Below, one piece after another: positions 40,431 to 50,159 of a DNA stretch of 64,000 nucleotides. The translations under genes and the position numbers were made by a program. The stretch spans positions 1 to 64,000 of IMG/VR virus record IMGVR_UViG_3300042914_004291, one strand, 5' to 3'. Below the pieces are notes generated by a model. It worked only from the letters and a program-made list of their open reading frames with translations, had not been told where the DNA came from and ran no database searches. The first letter of the stretch is position 1, and each line of letters starts with the position of its first letter. Source of the DNA: a virus.

Positions 40431-42202
40431 TAGGTTGGTTGGCGGCGGAAAGATTGCACAAAGAGAACAAGACAGTGAAGAAAACATCAACAAAAACAGA
40501 CAAACTACAGCAGTTGAAACAAGCAGGAGAAGCGCCTGAGTGGATGACTGATGAAGGCTTCAAGACGCTGAGCGGAACGTATCTACTCCCAGGCGAATCT
40601 CCTAGGGATATGTGGATGCGGGTATCGACAAGCGTTGCAAACTATTTGAAAAAACCAGAGCTGCGCGCAAAGTTCTTCGATCTGCTATGGAGAAACTGGT
40701 TAGGGCTAGCTTCTCCGGTTGCAGCCAATTGCGGAACAGACAGAGGATTGCCAATCTCATGTTTCAGTACCTTCGTCCCAGACTCTATCGATGGGATCAT
40801 GGACAGGATGCATGAACTAGCAACAATGACAAAGAACGGTGGAGGTGTTGGTGTTCACTGGAACAAAGTGCGGCCAAGAAACTCTGTTATTCGTGGGAAT
40901 GGACGTTCTGAAGGCGTTGTTCCATTCATCAAGATTCAAGATTCCACAACTGTCGGCGTCAGCCAGGGTGGTGTGCGCAGAGGTGCTAGTGTTAGCTATT
41001 TGCCAATTGAACACGGTGATTTCTGGGAGTTTATCAAGATTCGCAGGCCAGAGGGAGATCAGAACAGACAATGCCAGAGTATTCATCATGGCGTCAATGT
41101 GTCTGACGAGTTCATGCAGTCACTCAAAGACGGCAACAAAGAGAACAGACTCAAATGGCAAGAGGTGCTGAAAACCAGAATGGAAACTGGAGAACCTTAT
41201 GTCTTCTTCACAGACACAGTGAGGAATTCACGTCCTGAGTCTTATGTGAAAAATGGCCTTGAAGTGCATGGATCGAATTTGTGCTCGGAGATACTCTTGG
41301 CAACAGATGAGGAACACTCATTTGTTTGTTGTTTGTCTTCTTTGAATCTTGCAAGGTGGGACGAATGGAAAGATACTGATGCTGTCGAGCTCTCAATCTG
41401 GTTTCTGGATGGTGTGCTTTCAGAGTTCATTGACAAAGCATCCAAGATTCATGGCATGGAACGTTCTGTGAGATCTGCTATTGCTGGGAGAGCTCTAGGT
41501 CTTGGCGTGTTTGGGTTTCACACATATCTCCAGGAGAATTCTATCGTCCTTGATAGTTTTGAGTGCTTTCAAATCAATGCGCAGATGTTTTCTGGTATCA
41601 AAAGAAAAGCAGAGAAGGCCACGCAAGATCTTGCCGCAGAGTATGGAGAGCCAGACTGGTGCAAAGGTCTGAACAGACGAAACACTCACCTGATCGCTTT
41701 GGCGCCCACCGTGAGCAATTCTCTGATCTCTGGCAACCTTTCACCAAGCATTGAGCCTTGGGCTGCAAATGTGTTCGTGCAGAAGAGCGCCAAAGGTACG
41801 ATCATCCAGAAGAACAAAACTCTAACAAAACTTCTAGAGTCATATGGCAAAAACAACGAAGCAACATGGAAAAGTATCGAGAAAGAGAAAGGAAGCGTCC
41901 AGCACCTGGATTTTCTCACGGATCATGAGAAGGAAGTGTTCTTGACGGCCAAGGAAATGAATCAGTTCGCTTTGGTTAAACTAGCCGCCCAAAGACAACG
42001 TTGGATCGACCAGGGCCAATCATTGAACCTGTTCTTTCCAGAGAACTCAGATCCAAAATATATTCATGATGTGCATGTGATGGCCCATGAAGAGGGCTTG
42101 AGGACTCTTTACTATCTCAGAACTAGCTCTGTGATCAGAGGCGATGCAGGTTCAAGAGAATATCGCCGCGAAAGCACTGAGTGCAAAGCCTGCGAAGGCT
42201 GA
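40427..42202 (+). CDS. nrdA: class I ribonucleotide reductase, alpha subunit
   Basis: A protein of about 575-591 residues with the catalytic set: ISCFS (first redox Cys), GSNLCSE (Asn, radical Cys, Glu) and FVCCLSSLNL (second redox Cys). PTVSNSLISG lies near the active-site finger, and the tail ends in ECKACEG, the C-terminal CxxC that receives electrons. It lacks an N-terminal ATP-cone, so allosteric activity control is probably absent, as in many phages. The frame opens with TTG at 40427 overlapping nrdB; GTG at 40475 is a plausible alternative start. Confidence 0.9.
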   Translation: MIGWLAAERLHKENKTVKKTSTKTDKLQQLKQAGEAPEWMTDEGFKTLSGTYLLPGESPRDMWMRVSTSVANYLKKPELRAKFFDLLWRNWLGLASPVAANCGTDRGLPISCFSTFVPDSIDGIMDRMHELATMTKNGGGVGVHWNKVRPRNSVIRGNGRSEGVVPFIKIQDSTTVGVSQGGVRRGASVSYLPIEHGDFWEFIKIRRPEGDQNRQCQSIHHGVNVSDEFMQSLKDGNKENRLKWQEVLKTRMETGEPYVFFTDTVRNSRPESYVKNGLEVHGSNLCSEILLATDEEHSFVCCLSSLNLARWDEWKDTDAVELSIWFLDGVLSEFIDKASKIHGMERSVRSAIAGRALGLGVFGFHTYLQENSIVLDSFECFQINAQMFSGIKRKAEKATQDLAAEYGEPDWCKGLNRRNTHLIALAPTVSNSLISGNLSPSIEPWAANVFVQKSAKGTIIQKNKTLTKLLESYGKNNEATWKSIEKEKGSVQHLDFLTDHEKEVFLTAKEMNQFALVKLAAQRQRWIDQGQSLNLFFPENSDPKYIHDVHVMAHEEGLRTLYYLRTSSVIRGDAGSREYRRESTECKACEG

Positions 42203-42207
42203 TCTTA

Positions 42208-42801
42208 TCAATCGGCCGGGACTAGCTTCTTGTCCTTGATCAGCATCCCATCAACACGTCCAATCTTCTGATAGTCAAAACCCTTCAATAAACAGACTTT
42301 CTGAGTTTGAAATCCGCCAGTAACAGTTTGACTACAAACTTGGCCAACGATTTCAGTGAATAGCGCAGGCCATGCAGCCTTTGGAAACATCTTAAGGTGC
42401 TGGTTGTACGCGCTCAATTCGCCCTCCAGTGTGAATGGCTGACCGGCCAGGATATGGGTGAACCAGTCATGAACTGTACGGAATTTCCAATTCTCCTCCT
42501 CAGAAAAGAATGGATGATCACTGAAATCTTTCATGATTTTCAGGGTCTTTGTAGATCCGACCTCTTTGCGCATCTGGTCTGCATCGCTGTATGGATCACC
42601 GTTCACGAACTCAACTTTGACTTTCGATTGCAAGATCTTAAAATACCGTTCGCAAGCAGCTTTCATGGCTTCAAAGCTTGGAACTGCTTCTTCCTCATAG
42701 TCTGGCGCTTCCATGTATGCCTTTGCAACGAGTTTTGCATATTCGTCCCATGACACCAGTTCAAGTTTTTCGTTCAATTTAAGGATTCTGCTGAGTTTCA
42801 T
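42208..42801 (-). CDS. conserved hypothetical phage protein
   Basis: About 197 residues from ATG 42801. The region FRTVHDWFTHILAGQPFTLEGELSAYNQHLKMFP, with later ALFTEIVGQV, looks like a family found in large phages and plasmids, where a conserved HD and E pattern may bind metal. I do not know a function. It is the last gene of the minus-strand operon running from 46242, and is convergent with nrdA with only 5 nt between stops. Confidence 0.55.
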   Translation of the reverse strand: MKLSRILKLNEKLELVSWDEYAKLVAKAYMEAPDYEEEAVPSFEAMKAACERYFKILQSKVKVEFVNGDPYSDADQMRKEVGSTKTLKIMKDFSDHPFFSEEENWKFRTVHDWFTHILAGQPFTLEGELSAYNQHLKMFPKAAWPALFTEIVGQVCSQTVTGGFQTQKVCLLKGFDYQKIGRVDGMLIKDKKLVPAD

Positions 42802-42819
42802 CACGGTTGGCTTTCTTCT

Positions 42820-44184
42820 TCAGAACGGCAGATTTCCTTGGCCTGCTGAGCTAGCGGCCAGGAGTTTGGCTTTTCTTTTCTTCTCTTGGTTTTGTTTCAC
42901 GACGTTCCTCATCCAGTCGGCACGTTTGTCTTGCAGCGCTGCTGCTGCAACGCTTGAATCTAGACGTTTGATCACATCTCTGAGTGTCATTGTTTCTTTG
43001 TCAATCCCAGCCCAGAGATCAGCATAGCCATCGACCAGTTTGCGCAGTGCTGCGATATAGTCTGGTTCGCCGCCAAGTTCTGATGCGGTTTGCTCTCTGA
43101 TTCCAAGCCAGATTGCTGCTTGCATTGCATGAGGAGAAATACCCGCCTCATCAGCCATCTGCGCAACTGCTTTAGCAATCTCTGCATATGCTCTTTCGTT
43201 GGATAGAAGGCTGATCTCATCTTTCTTGGTTTTGCCTGGATAGAATGCCCTGATCATCCAAGTGTCGACGACGACATTGAATGGGTTCTGATCAGTGCTA
43301 GCATACTCTGGGTCGAGTAGATTTAGTGCAAAGTTTGCAATCTTCAGCTTACGGAAAAACGGCGATCTTGCATCGAAGTTCGTGTTTGGAACTGTCAGGT
43401 CAATAGAGTTTGAGATCAGAGCGATCACAGTGTTCCTGTCGAGCCTGTTCGAGAACATCAGAGAGATTGCTTTTGCAATGTTGCCCATCTTTGCAGCGAT
43501 GTTGATGATTTTTGACTTCACAACAGTTTGATAGATGTGAAGTGATGCATACTCGGTCTGTTTGATGCCCTTCAGGTTCATGCCTATCGCTTTAGAGTCA
43601 GAAACGAATCTCTCAAGAAGATCGACATTCTCTCGCATGTCTGCCATGATCGCATTGAACATTGCGCCTGCTTCGATCAAGTTGCTATAGATTTCATTCT
43701 GCACAGAGGTTGCGGCTAGGAGCAGTGTGAACAGAGTTAGTTCCTGTTCATCCTCGAATCCTTCATGGAGTGTTTTTGCGGCATCGTAATACCAGTTCTC
43801 GCCGCGTTTACCTGCGATGTAAAACTTTCTTGCCAGCTCTAGAGCCTCCGGACTAATCGATACATCCTTGGTTGTTTTACCACCTCCACCGGCCGTGTTG
43901 ATTCTATCTATCGGATGAGTCTCGTCATCATCGATCACAATCTCCAGCAAAGAGGTGTTGTCATTTGACAAATGAGAAGCGTCATTCGCGTGTTTGATGA
44001 ATCCTTCTTCGCCAATTGGCCCAATCCCAATCTTGGCAAGGACCGCATTCACTTTCACAACACTTTCCGGATCTAAAACCAGCCCACCCCGCATTGATTG
44101 GATAGGCGTTGTCAACTGATTATCGACAGCTTGTTCTGCAAAAAGTATTGCACCTAGGATACTGGGGAGTTTGCGCGAAAACAT
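42820..44184 (-). CDS. hypothetical protein, possible DNA glycosylase/HhH-like fold
   Basis: A 454-residue helical protein. The central segment NPFNVVVDTWMIRAFYPGK, then AYAEIAKAVAQMADEAGISPHAMQAAIWLGIRE, matches a pattern seen in phage proteins sometimes grouped as DUF7178. It recalls the helix-hairpin-helix glycosylase layout, but catalytic residues are not identified. The last 40 residues are basic (KQNQEKKRKAKLL). It lies in the 46.2-42.2 kb operon. Confidence 0.5.
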   Translation of the reverse strand: MFSRKLPSILGAILFAEQAVDNQLTTPIQSMRGGLVLDPESVVKVNAVLAKIGIGPIGEEGFIKHANDASHLSNDNTSLLEIVIDDDETHPIDRINTAGGGGKTTKDVSISPEALELARKFYIAGKRGENWYYDAAKTLHEGFEDEQELTLFTLLLAATSVQNEIYSNLIEAGAMFNAIMADMRENVDLLERFVSDSKAIGMNLKGIKQTEYASLHIYQTVVKSKIINIAAKMGNIAKAISLMFSNRLDRNTVIALISNSIDLTVPNTNFDARSPFFRKLKIANFALNLLDPEYASTDQNPFNVVVDTWMIRAFYPGKTKKDEISLLSNERAYAEIAKAVAQMADEAGISPHAMQAAIWLGIREQTASELGGEPDYIAALRKLVDGYADLWAGIDKETMTLRDVIKRLDSSVAAAALQDKRADWMRNVVKQNQEKKRKAKLLAASSAGQGNLPF

Positions 44185-44192
44185 GTCAGTAA

Positions 44193-45029
44193 CTATGCAT
44201 GATACATTCGACTGAAAAAATCTGTCGCCGCCGAGCTTAGCTCCATGGCAAACTCGCTTTTCTTCAACTGGAATTTCCTCATGAGTTCTGAGCCTAAGAT
44301 CATACCCTCGTTCTTGAGCACCTTTATTGTCATTGGGTTGCTATGCTGCATTGAGTAAGCAAACAGCATTGGCAGATGTTTGAGTTCAATGAGCTGAGAC
44401 AGCTTTTTGAAGAAATCGTCTGTTGAAAGAATTGCGTTGGTGTTGCCATTACGACAATCAGCAATTCGTTGTTCAACAAGCGCCAATGCATCTAGTTTGT
44501 CTGAGTATTGTTTCACCAAATGATTTGCGGCCATATGAAGTCTGGAAAGTACAATTTCCTCACATGGCCAACGATAAAGTGATTCAATAGGAGTTTTGTT
44601 GACGTCGGAACGTTCATAAAACTTTACCCACAATGACATGGCCGCTGGGCTTGTTTTGGTGTCTGATGTGAGATACTTTGGTACTATCTCTGACATTGCT
44701 AGTTCATATAGAAGTGGCCCAAAATCGTCAATTGCGGCGGAATTTGTCACTCTGAAAGTTTTGCCGTCTTCATTGTCTTCAATATAAATAACCCCTTTGA
44801 TGGCATCAGTCACGTCCGTGAACCATTCGAACATGCTCATCCTAGGATCTGCCTTTGCCAGCGATGATCGAGCATCTTTTGTGTCAATCAGGACATATAG
44901 ATGCTGGCCATCAGGTCGGCTAGAAAAAATGGCATAGTCCATGGCAGCAGCATCATTCGCTGTTTTGGCTGATTCTTCGATGTCGACTGCATGTTCTTCG
45001 AACAAGAGCTTATAGAGTTGAGTTGTCAT
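44193..45029 (-). CDS. hypothetical protein, paralogue of the upstream gene
   Basis: About 278 residues. The start is set at ATG 45029, which has GGAG 4 nt upstream and overlaps the upstream stop by ATGA. It contains IDDFGPLLYELAMSEIVPKYLTSD, then AAMSLWVKFYERS. The neighbour has GYGPLMYEFAMASV and ARGVWDKFLEG at the same relative place, so the two are diverged tandem duplicates. The glycine-plus-LLYELAM pattern recalls the acetyl-CoA loop of GNAT proteins. Acetyltransferase function is only a hypothesis. Confidence 0.5.
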   Translation of the reverse strand: MTTQLYKLLFEEHAVDIEESAKTANDAAAMDYAIFSSRPDGQHLYVLIDTKDARSSLAKADPRMSMFEWFTDVTDAIKGVIYIEDNEDGKTFRVTNSAAIDDFGPLLYELAMSEIVPKYLTSDTKTSPAAMSLWVKFYERSDVNKTPIESLYRWPCEEIVLSRLHMAANHLVKQYSDKLDALALVEQRIADCRNGNTNAILSTDDFFKKLSQLIELKHLPMLFAYSMQHSNPMTIKVLKNEGMILGSELMRKFQLKKSEFAMELSSAATDFFSRMYHA

Positions 45030-45820
45030 CGTGCTCCATTCCAAACTGAGCTAAAGATCTGAGCTGCAAGGTTTGAAAGCGTGTCGATTGTTTCGTCTGG
45101 CGGATCTCCAAATTCCTTGATCGCCCATTTATTGGTTTTTGCGACAAGATCGCTATAGACACTGGCAGCAGAAGCACCAGGACGGAGTTTGTACAGATAG
45201 AACAAGCCAGGATGGTTCGCTTCTTTGAACAGCTCAAGAAGTTGTGGATCGTCCATGAACTGTTCCTGTGTCATTGGGCCGCGTGGGTTCGTTAAGAGCT
45301 GGTTTGGGAAATTTGCCAAACGGAAGCCAGAAGCACGCAGAGCGGCTATGATTGCTTGCTTTGAAATATTCCCAGCCCACTGATGTTCTATGTCCGGATT
45401 CACTCCTTCAAGGAACTTATCCCACACGCCCCTTGCTCTTTCTTCGACTGACATGTCAGAACCAAACCATTGTTCATCTCCAAGTCTTCTCTGAACGCTA
45501 GCCATCGCAAACTCATACATCAAAGGACCATATCCTGGCACCAAACTCAGAACAGCTTCAACTCTGCAAACGCCGTTCCTTGGATTGCCATATTGAATAT
45601 ATCCAATAAGTGATCGCCGCGAAATTTTGTAAGTCTCCGGATCTGACGAAGACCAGTTGATCAGATCCACCTCTAGCTGCATTCTATCGAACAACAACAA
45701 TGTCGATCCGGCGCCGGATGATTGCTCGAACAACAGATAATCGCCACCAGAAACATCAGGAGGACGTTTTGCCGCTTCATCGACAGGATAGATCAGCTCA
45801 GATAAAGAAACATTTTTCAC
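45026..45820 (-). CDS. hypothetical protein, tandem paralogue, possible GNAT-like fold
   Basis: A 264-residue protein. SLVPGYGPLMYEFAMASVQRRLGD, then SVEERARGVWDKFLEG, matches the downstream paralogue and phage GNAT-like proteins. It ends in SVWNGAR. ATGA overlaps on both sides bind it into the operon (46242 to 42208). No catalytic residue can be named. Confidence 0.5.
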   Translation of the reverse strand: MKNVSLSELIYPVDEAAKRPPDVSGGDYLLFEQSSGAGSTLLLFDRMQLEVDLINWSSSDPETYKISRRSLIGYIQYGNPRNGVCRVEAVLSLVPGYGPLMYEFAMASVQRRLGDEQWFGSDMSVEERARGVWDKFLEGVNPDIEHQWAGNISKQAIIAALRASGFRLANFPNQLLTNPRGPMTQEQFMDDPQLLELFKEANHPGLFYLYKLRPGASAASVYSDLVAKTNKWAIKEFGDPPDETIDTLSNLAAQIFSSVWNGAR

Positions 45821-46242
45821 TGTACATCTCCAGGAATGGCTCTAAAACCTTTTCTGATGCCATTTCTCAGGCACCACCCAGCGGGAACCTCAACAACCGA
45901 TTTCACGTCACTAGAAAAAGCCACAGGCACCGTAGAGAGTGCTGTTAATCTTTTAAGTTCAACAACGTTCATGTCTCCATCGAAACCGATCGCGTCTAGA
46001 TCAAATGGCACATCTTTCATCCAGAGAGAATAAGAGGATTTTGAGTCTTTGAGCCATATTCCAGTTCCTTGAGGTGGCATTCTCTTCTGCCATCTGAACC
46101 CTGTCATTCTTGCAACCGGAGTGTTTGCTGTGTAGAGTTGGAGCGGTAGCTTGGTTATACCAGAATCTGATATGATTATCAGCTTGTCTGGGAAGGAGCT
46201 GAGATCTAATGGTTTGTTGGCTAGCTGTGGATCCAGGCGCAT
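45817..46242 (-). CDS. DUF192 family protein
   Basis: A 141-residue protein with the DUF192 pattern: ARMTGFRWQKRMPPQGTG, SLWMKDVPFDLDAIGFDGD, then VEVPAGWCLRNGIRKG. DUF192 proteins are small beta-barrel proteins, usually exported in bacteria, of unknown biochemistry. This one has no signal peptide, so it should be cytoplasmic or virion-borne. It is first in its operon, with the ribosome site AGGAG upstream. Confidence 0.75.
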   Translation of the reverse strand: MRLDPQLANKPLDLSSFPDKLIIISDSGITKLPLQLYTANTPVARMTGFRWQKRMPPQGTGIWLKDSKSSYSLWMKDVPFDLDAIGFDGDMNVVELKRLTALSTVPVAFSSDVKSVVEVPAGWCLRNGIRKGFRAIPGDVQ

Positions 46243-46272
46243 TACTATTTGCTCCTGATGTAACTAGAATTC

Positions 46273-46647
46273 ATGACTACGATGAAGAAATGGTGGAACG
46301 AGTTGTTTGGTGGCAAGAAAGGTTTCGCGGCAAAAACTATCAAGGTTCAAGACCTACAGCCAGGACAGTTGGTTTCAGTTGAACTGAACAGGGAACTCAT
46401 CAGAGGAATCAATCTCACAACAGAAGAGGGTTTGGCCTCAAGACTACCAGATGATATAAAATTCATCAGAGGGTTCGTGAAGAGGATCGACCAGATTAAG
46501 CCTCAAGGCAATTCAATCGGCCAGATCAATGTCCTAGAATTGTTGACAGCCATCAGGTTCAATCCTGCATCAGACTGTGCAACCAGACTTGAGATCTGTC
46601 TGCTTGAACATGAAACCAAATCAATCAGACTGATCATCGAAGCTTGA
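46273..46647 (+). CDS. hypothetical protein upstream of thyA
   Basis: A 124-residue protein with a Trp/Lys-rich N-terminus (MKKWWNELFGGKKG) and a beta-rich body (VQDLQPGQLVSVELNRELI), perhaps a small barrel. Unrecognised. Its stop codon lies inside the -35 box of the thyA promoter. Confidence 0.55.
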   Translation: MTTMKKWWNELFGGKKGFAAKTIKVQDLQPGQLVSVELNRELIRGINLTTEEGLASRLPDDIKFIRGFVKRIDQIKPQGNSIGQINVLELLTAIRFNPASDCATRLEICLLEHETKSIRLIIEA

Positions 46648-46672
46648 CATATCCAAAACAATCCTAGATACT
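46644..46672 (+). promoter_or_regulatory. sigma70-like promoter for thyA
   Basis: TTGACA, 17 bp, GATACT, then 10 nt to the ATG at 46683. TAGATA with a 15-bp spacer is an alternative -10. Near-leaderless. Confidence 0.5.
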
Positions 46673-46682
46673 CAGAGAAAGT

Positions 46683-47585
46683 ATGCACGCAGATAAAATC
46701 TATAAAGAACTGGTTGAGGATATCCTTGCCAATGGAGAAGAAAGAGAAGACAGGACAGGAGTTGGCACGTTGTCCGTTTTCGGGCGTCAGTGCCGGTATG
46801 ACCTGAACGAAGGATTCCCAATCCTCACAACAAAGAAGGTGCATTTCAAATCGGTGGTCGGAGAACTTTTGTGGTTTCTTCGCGGCGATACCAATGTGAA
46901 ATGGCTGAATGACAATGGGATCACCATTTGGGACGAATGGGCTTCGAAAATAAATGAAGATGATACGGACGCTACAAGATATCGACTCGTTGATGGTAGG
47001 TTGAAACAAATTCCAGGGCGACATCTGAAAACGCGCGGGGATCTAGGTCCAATCTACGGGGCACAATGGCGAAGCTGGCATCAACACAGCCCGGACATTC
47101 TAATAACAACCAAAATTGACCAGATAAAGCAAGTCATTGATCAAATCAAAACAAATCCGACATCGCGAAGACTGATCGTTTCCGCATGGAATGTTGGAGA
47201 ACTTGAGCACATGGCACTCCAGCCCTGTCATACCATGTTTCAGTTCTACGTTTCGAAAGGCAAACTGTCATGTCAGTTGTATCAAAGAAGCTGTGACCTT
47301 GGGCTTGGTCAGCCGTTCAACGTTGCTTCATATGCTATTCTCACACATATGATCGCGCAAGTCTGTGATCTGGGAGTTGGAGAGTTTGTTCATACCTTTG
47401 GGGATGTGCATGTGTACAGGAACCACGTCGATAAACTCAAACAACAGCTTGAACGAAAACCACTCCCAGCTCCAAAACTTTGGCTAAACCCAGAGATCAA
47501 AGATATCGATTCGTTCACATTCGATGATATCAAACTAGAGAACTATCAACATCATCCTGGAATCAAGATGGAGGTGGCAGTATGA
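46683..47585 (+). CDS. thyA: thymidylate synthase ThyA
   Basis: A 300-residue ThyA that methylates dUMP to dTMP with methylene-tetrahydrofolate. Visible: [12 protein letters not shown] (Arg near the folate site), the catalytic Cys in [10 protein letters not shown], and [18 protein letters not shown], where Asn marks dUMP rather than dCMP specificity. It needs the DHFR activity encoded at 50786 to regenerate folate and receives dUMP from the dUTPase. It overlaps the next gene by ATGA. Confidence 0.95.
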   Translation: MHADKIYKELVEDILANGEEREDRTGVGTLSVFGRQCRYDLNEGFPILTTKKVHFKSVVGELLWFLRGDTNVKWLNDNGITIWDEWASKINEDDTDATRYRLVDGRLKQIPGRHLKTRGDLGPIYGAQWRSWHQHSPDILITTKIDQIKQVIDQIKTNPTSRRLIVSAWNVGELEHMALQPCHTMFQFYVSKGKLSCQLYQRSCDLGLGQPFNVASYAILTHMIAQVCDLGVGEFVHTFGDVHVYRNHVDKLKQQLERKPLPAPKLWLNPEIKDIDSFTFDDIKLENYQHHPGIKMEVAV

Positions 47586-47911
47586 AAACCAGCCAGACGC
47601 TGCAAGAGCTCATTGCGCTTCGGACACAGCTAAAGCTGACATTGAAGGAAGTTGAAAACTCCATAGCCAAATTTTCTTGTGTTGTAGAGCTAGACGACCA
47701 TGCAGCACTCACAGTTTTCTTCAAACAAAACAAAGAATTCTTCAGCGTGGGCGACAAAGTCTTGCTTAAGACAGCGCTTGGAGGTTCTCCGAATGTGGTC
47801 TTTGAATATAGAGGAACGCCCCATCACGGCGCATGTGCTTTCTTTGTCAGTATCACACCAGAATATGAGGGCAGCATGAATATCTGGCTGGATAGGATCC
47901 ATGTTCAATAA
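47582..47911 (+). CDS. hypothetical protein, coiled coil plus small beta-barrel
   Basis: A 109-residue protein. Helix 1-35 ([20 protein letters not shown]) is followed by a beta-rich half with [11 protein letters not shown] and [12 protein letters not shown], like an SH3/KOW-type barrel. Unknown function. Coupled to thyA by ATGA. Confidence 0.55.
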   Translation: MKTSQTLQELIALRTQLKLTLKEVENSIAKFSCVVELDDHAALTVFFKQNKEFFSVGDKVLLKTALGGSPNVVFEYRGTPHHGACAFFVSITPEYEGSMNIWLDRIHVQ

Positions 47912-47935
47912 AGAACAAGCTGAGCACATCAAGCC

Positions 47936-47964
47936 TTGACAACCAGCAGAACTCGTGCTAAGTG
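47936..47964 (+). promoter_or_regulatory. sigma70-like promoter, leaderless arrangement
   Basis: TTGACA, 17 bp, TAAGTG, then only 6 nt to the ATG at 47971, so the predicted start of transcription coincides with the start codon. The -10 is weak. Confidence 0.45.
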
Positions 47965-47970
47965 TCATGC

Positions 47971-48471
47971 ATGAGCGAAAAAACCCAAGAGCAACCCGTC
48001 AAGAAACAATATCAGTTGTTTGCAAAACTTGACGGTCCAATTTCATACGACTACATCGCCGAAGATATCGAAAGGCTAGCCACGCCATGCTCGCCGGTAT
48101 TCGAGCTCACAGATGAAGAATATGCGCTGTATCATAACTGCGTACGTGACCGGTGGGATAATCGGCACAGGATTGTCTGTCTGTCAGACAACTGGGTCAG
48201 TGTGGAGGAGATCATGCAATTGATCGACCAGGAACGCTCCAAAATCGACGCGGAGAGCAAACGTTTGGCCGAGAAGCAGTCAAAGATGATTGCCGCGGCT
48301 GCAAAGAAAGAAGCAAAAAGACAAGCTTTTGCAGAACAGTGCTCTGGTGCAAACGGAAAAGTCAAATCGTCACCAGACAGCAAGAATGAAAAATTCGCAA
48401 AAAAAGTTGCGAAGATGAGAGAGCTTGCAGACCGATGCTCCATGTCTAGTAAAGGTTTTGTATCGCGGTGA
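47971..48471 (+). CDS. hypothetical charged protein
   Basis: A 166-residue protein from the ATG at 47971; the frame extends to a GTG at 47962, which would precede transcription. An alpha/beta N-terminal half (LFAKLDGPISYDYIAED) is followed by a Lys/Ala/Glu-rich helix (IDAESKRLAEKQSKMIAAAAKK). Unrecognised. Its stop overlaps the GTG start of the next gene. Confidence 0.55.
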   Translation: MSEKTQEQPVKKQYQLFAKLDGPISYDYIAEDIERLATPCSPVFELTDEEYALYHNCVRDRWDNRHRIVCLSDNWVSVEEIMQLIDQERSKIDAESKRLAEKQSKMIAAAAKKEAKRQAFAEQCSGANGKVKSSPDSKNEKFAKKVAKMRELADRCSMSSKGFVSR

Positions 48472-49064
48472 CAGATGTAGAGCTTGAAATCGAGGCAAGA
48501 ATTGCCAAACGTCTCAAAGAGGCTGCGGAGTCATTGCTCGTAGCAGAGGAAAACCGCAAACACATCAATCGAGAGAGGGCAAAGATGCGCGAAGAAGCTT
48601 ACGAATTTGAGATGGAAAAACAAACTAAAATGACAATAGAACAGAACACAGAGTCAGAAGAAACCGAAGAACGGCTGTCTTATATCGTAGTTCGAGAATA
48701 CGAGGTATCATGTGGCTATGAGGGCTATGGTGAAATCAATGTACCTGAGAAAGACGTCTTGCAGCTAACCGCATTTGAAGCAGAAGCAATGACAGACTTC
48801 TTGCGAACGACTAATGGGTCTGCGCGGACGCTTGTCATGATTGTTCCGCCAAAGAAATTTGATCTTGCTAAGATCACTGCCGATTACACGGCCAAACTGA
48901 ACAGGATAGAAGAAGCAAGGCTGGCACGGGAGAAGAAATACACCGAAGCAGAGAAGAAGAAAGCTGAAGCAAAGAAACTCAAGCAGCTAGCAAGGATCAA
49001 GAAAGAACTTGCTGCGCTTGGAGTTGACAGCGAAAAATCCCTGTTCAGCCAATCACAGACTTGA
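48468..49064 (+). CDS. hypothetical coiled-coil protein
   Basis: A 198-residue protein with GTG start (GTGA overlap). Long charged helices at both ends (1-60 and 140-190) flank a short beta-rich middle (YIVVREYEVSCGYEGYGEINV). No family recognised. It overlaps the 3' end of the convergent gene by 20 nt. Confidence 0.5.
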   Translation: MTDVELEIEARIAKRLKEAAESLLVAEENRKHINRERAKMREEAYEFEMEKQTKMTIEQNTESEETEERLSYIVVREYEVSCGYEGYGEINVPEKDVLQLTAFEAEAMTDFLRTTNGSARTLVMIVPPKKFDLAKITADYTAKLNRIEEARLAREKKYTEAEKKKAEAKKLKQLARIKKELAALGVDSEKSLFSQSQT

Positions 49065-50124
49065 GTTGGCCCAGGAGTCCTGAGAAACGTTTCTTCTGTT
49101 CCGGTGTCAATCTGCCCATGACTGACGTGACACTCTGCAACATTGTTTGAACTCTCTTGAACTGATCTGCTGTCAATTGACCAGCAGGAGCTTGCTGGGA
49201 AGTTTGTTGTGTTGCGGTAGAATTTGCTGTAGCTGTAGCTGCCTGATTGGCTTGAGCCACGCCATTGACGACTTGCTTTGACGCTGCCAGGAACTTTTCG
49301 ATGGCTGGTTTCCGGTCAATTTGCTCTTTCATGCTTTGCTGAAATACACGCTTGTATTCATTCAAAGATGCGAGCCGCGCCTGCTGCACTTCTTTGAACA
49401 ATGACCCGTGACACTCAGCGACCAAACCGGCCGCAGAAAGTGTCGGGTTACTGGCCTGGGTAACAGGTTCCGCGGGGGCCTGTGCCTGTTGTGCGTCGTC
49501 CGCATTGGTGTAAAGCGCCTTCTTCAAGGCTTCAACATACGAATTTGCCAGATCTTTTGGTGTCAGTCCTGGCGGCGCCGGAATGAAGTTAAACCCAAGC
49601 TGCGTCAGTCGCTTGAAAAACCCGCCAAGCTTGTTCATGTTGACAGCGCTCAATTCCCTGAAGATGATGTTCTGCATCATCTTGAAGACTTTCTCTTGCT
49701 GACTTGTGTCCTCGGAGTTCATCTCCTCCAGGTGCGAGTCCATAAGCGCCTCCAAATCCTCCTGTATCAATGCAAACTTGGTCACATATGCAGCCACCGA
49801 CCCAGCTTGCAACACCGCGCGCTGCACCTGTTTTGGATTGTTCGATGCAAACGCTACTTCTGTTTGTTTATTGAAGACATCAAGTTTTTTCGAGATATCA
49901 CCAAACATCGGGTTTTTGGCATAGGCTGCGCGGACCTGGGTAAGATATTTTCTGATTGTAGAGATCATGGCCCTGAGTTCGGCCAGTTGCTCCGGAGTGT
50001 TCTTGGTGTTGCCCCAGAATAGTTTGCCGAGGCCAGCAAGCAGCGCGCCACCGGCAGCTGCCATGGTGCCTAGGATTTCATCAACTCTCTCTGGTGGTTG
50101 TTTGTTGGTGATCTTTGTTGACAT
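49045..50124 (-). CDS. hypothetical helical protein with hydrophobic segment
   Basis: A 359-residue, mostly helical protein. A short hydrophobic Gly/Ala segment near the N-terminus (ILGTMAAAGGALLAGLGKLF), an Ala/Gln/Thr-rich linker (about 275-325) and a C-terminal helix pair (LTADQFKRVQTMLQSV). The ribosome site CAGGAG lies 7 nt from ATG 50124. It could be a virion internal or scaffold-type protein. It is divergent from the ClpP-like gene. Confidence 0.5.
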   Translation of the reverse strand: MSTKITNKQPPERVDEILGTMAAAGGALLAGLGKLFWGNTKNTPEQLAELRAMISTIRKYLTQVRAAYAKNPMFGDISKKLDVFNKQTEVAFASNNPKQVQRAVLQAGSVAAYVTKFALIQEDLEALMDSHLEEMNSEDTSQQEKVFKMMQNIIFRELSAVNMNKLGGFFKRLTQLGFNFIPAPPGLTPKDLANSYVEALKKALYTNADDAQQAQAPAEPVTQASNPTLSAAGLVAECHGSLFKEVQQARLASLNEYKRVFQQSMKEQIDRKPAIEKFLAASKQVVNGVAQANQAATATANSTATQQTSQQAPAGQLTADQFKRVQTMLQSVTSVMGRLTPEQKKRFSGLLGQLKSVIG

Positions 50125-50159
50125 GTGTTTTCTCCTGTGTAAGTATGATGCTCAGGAAC

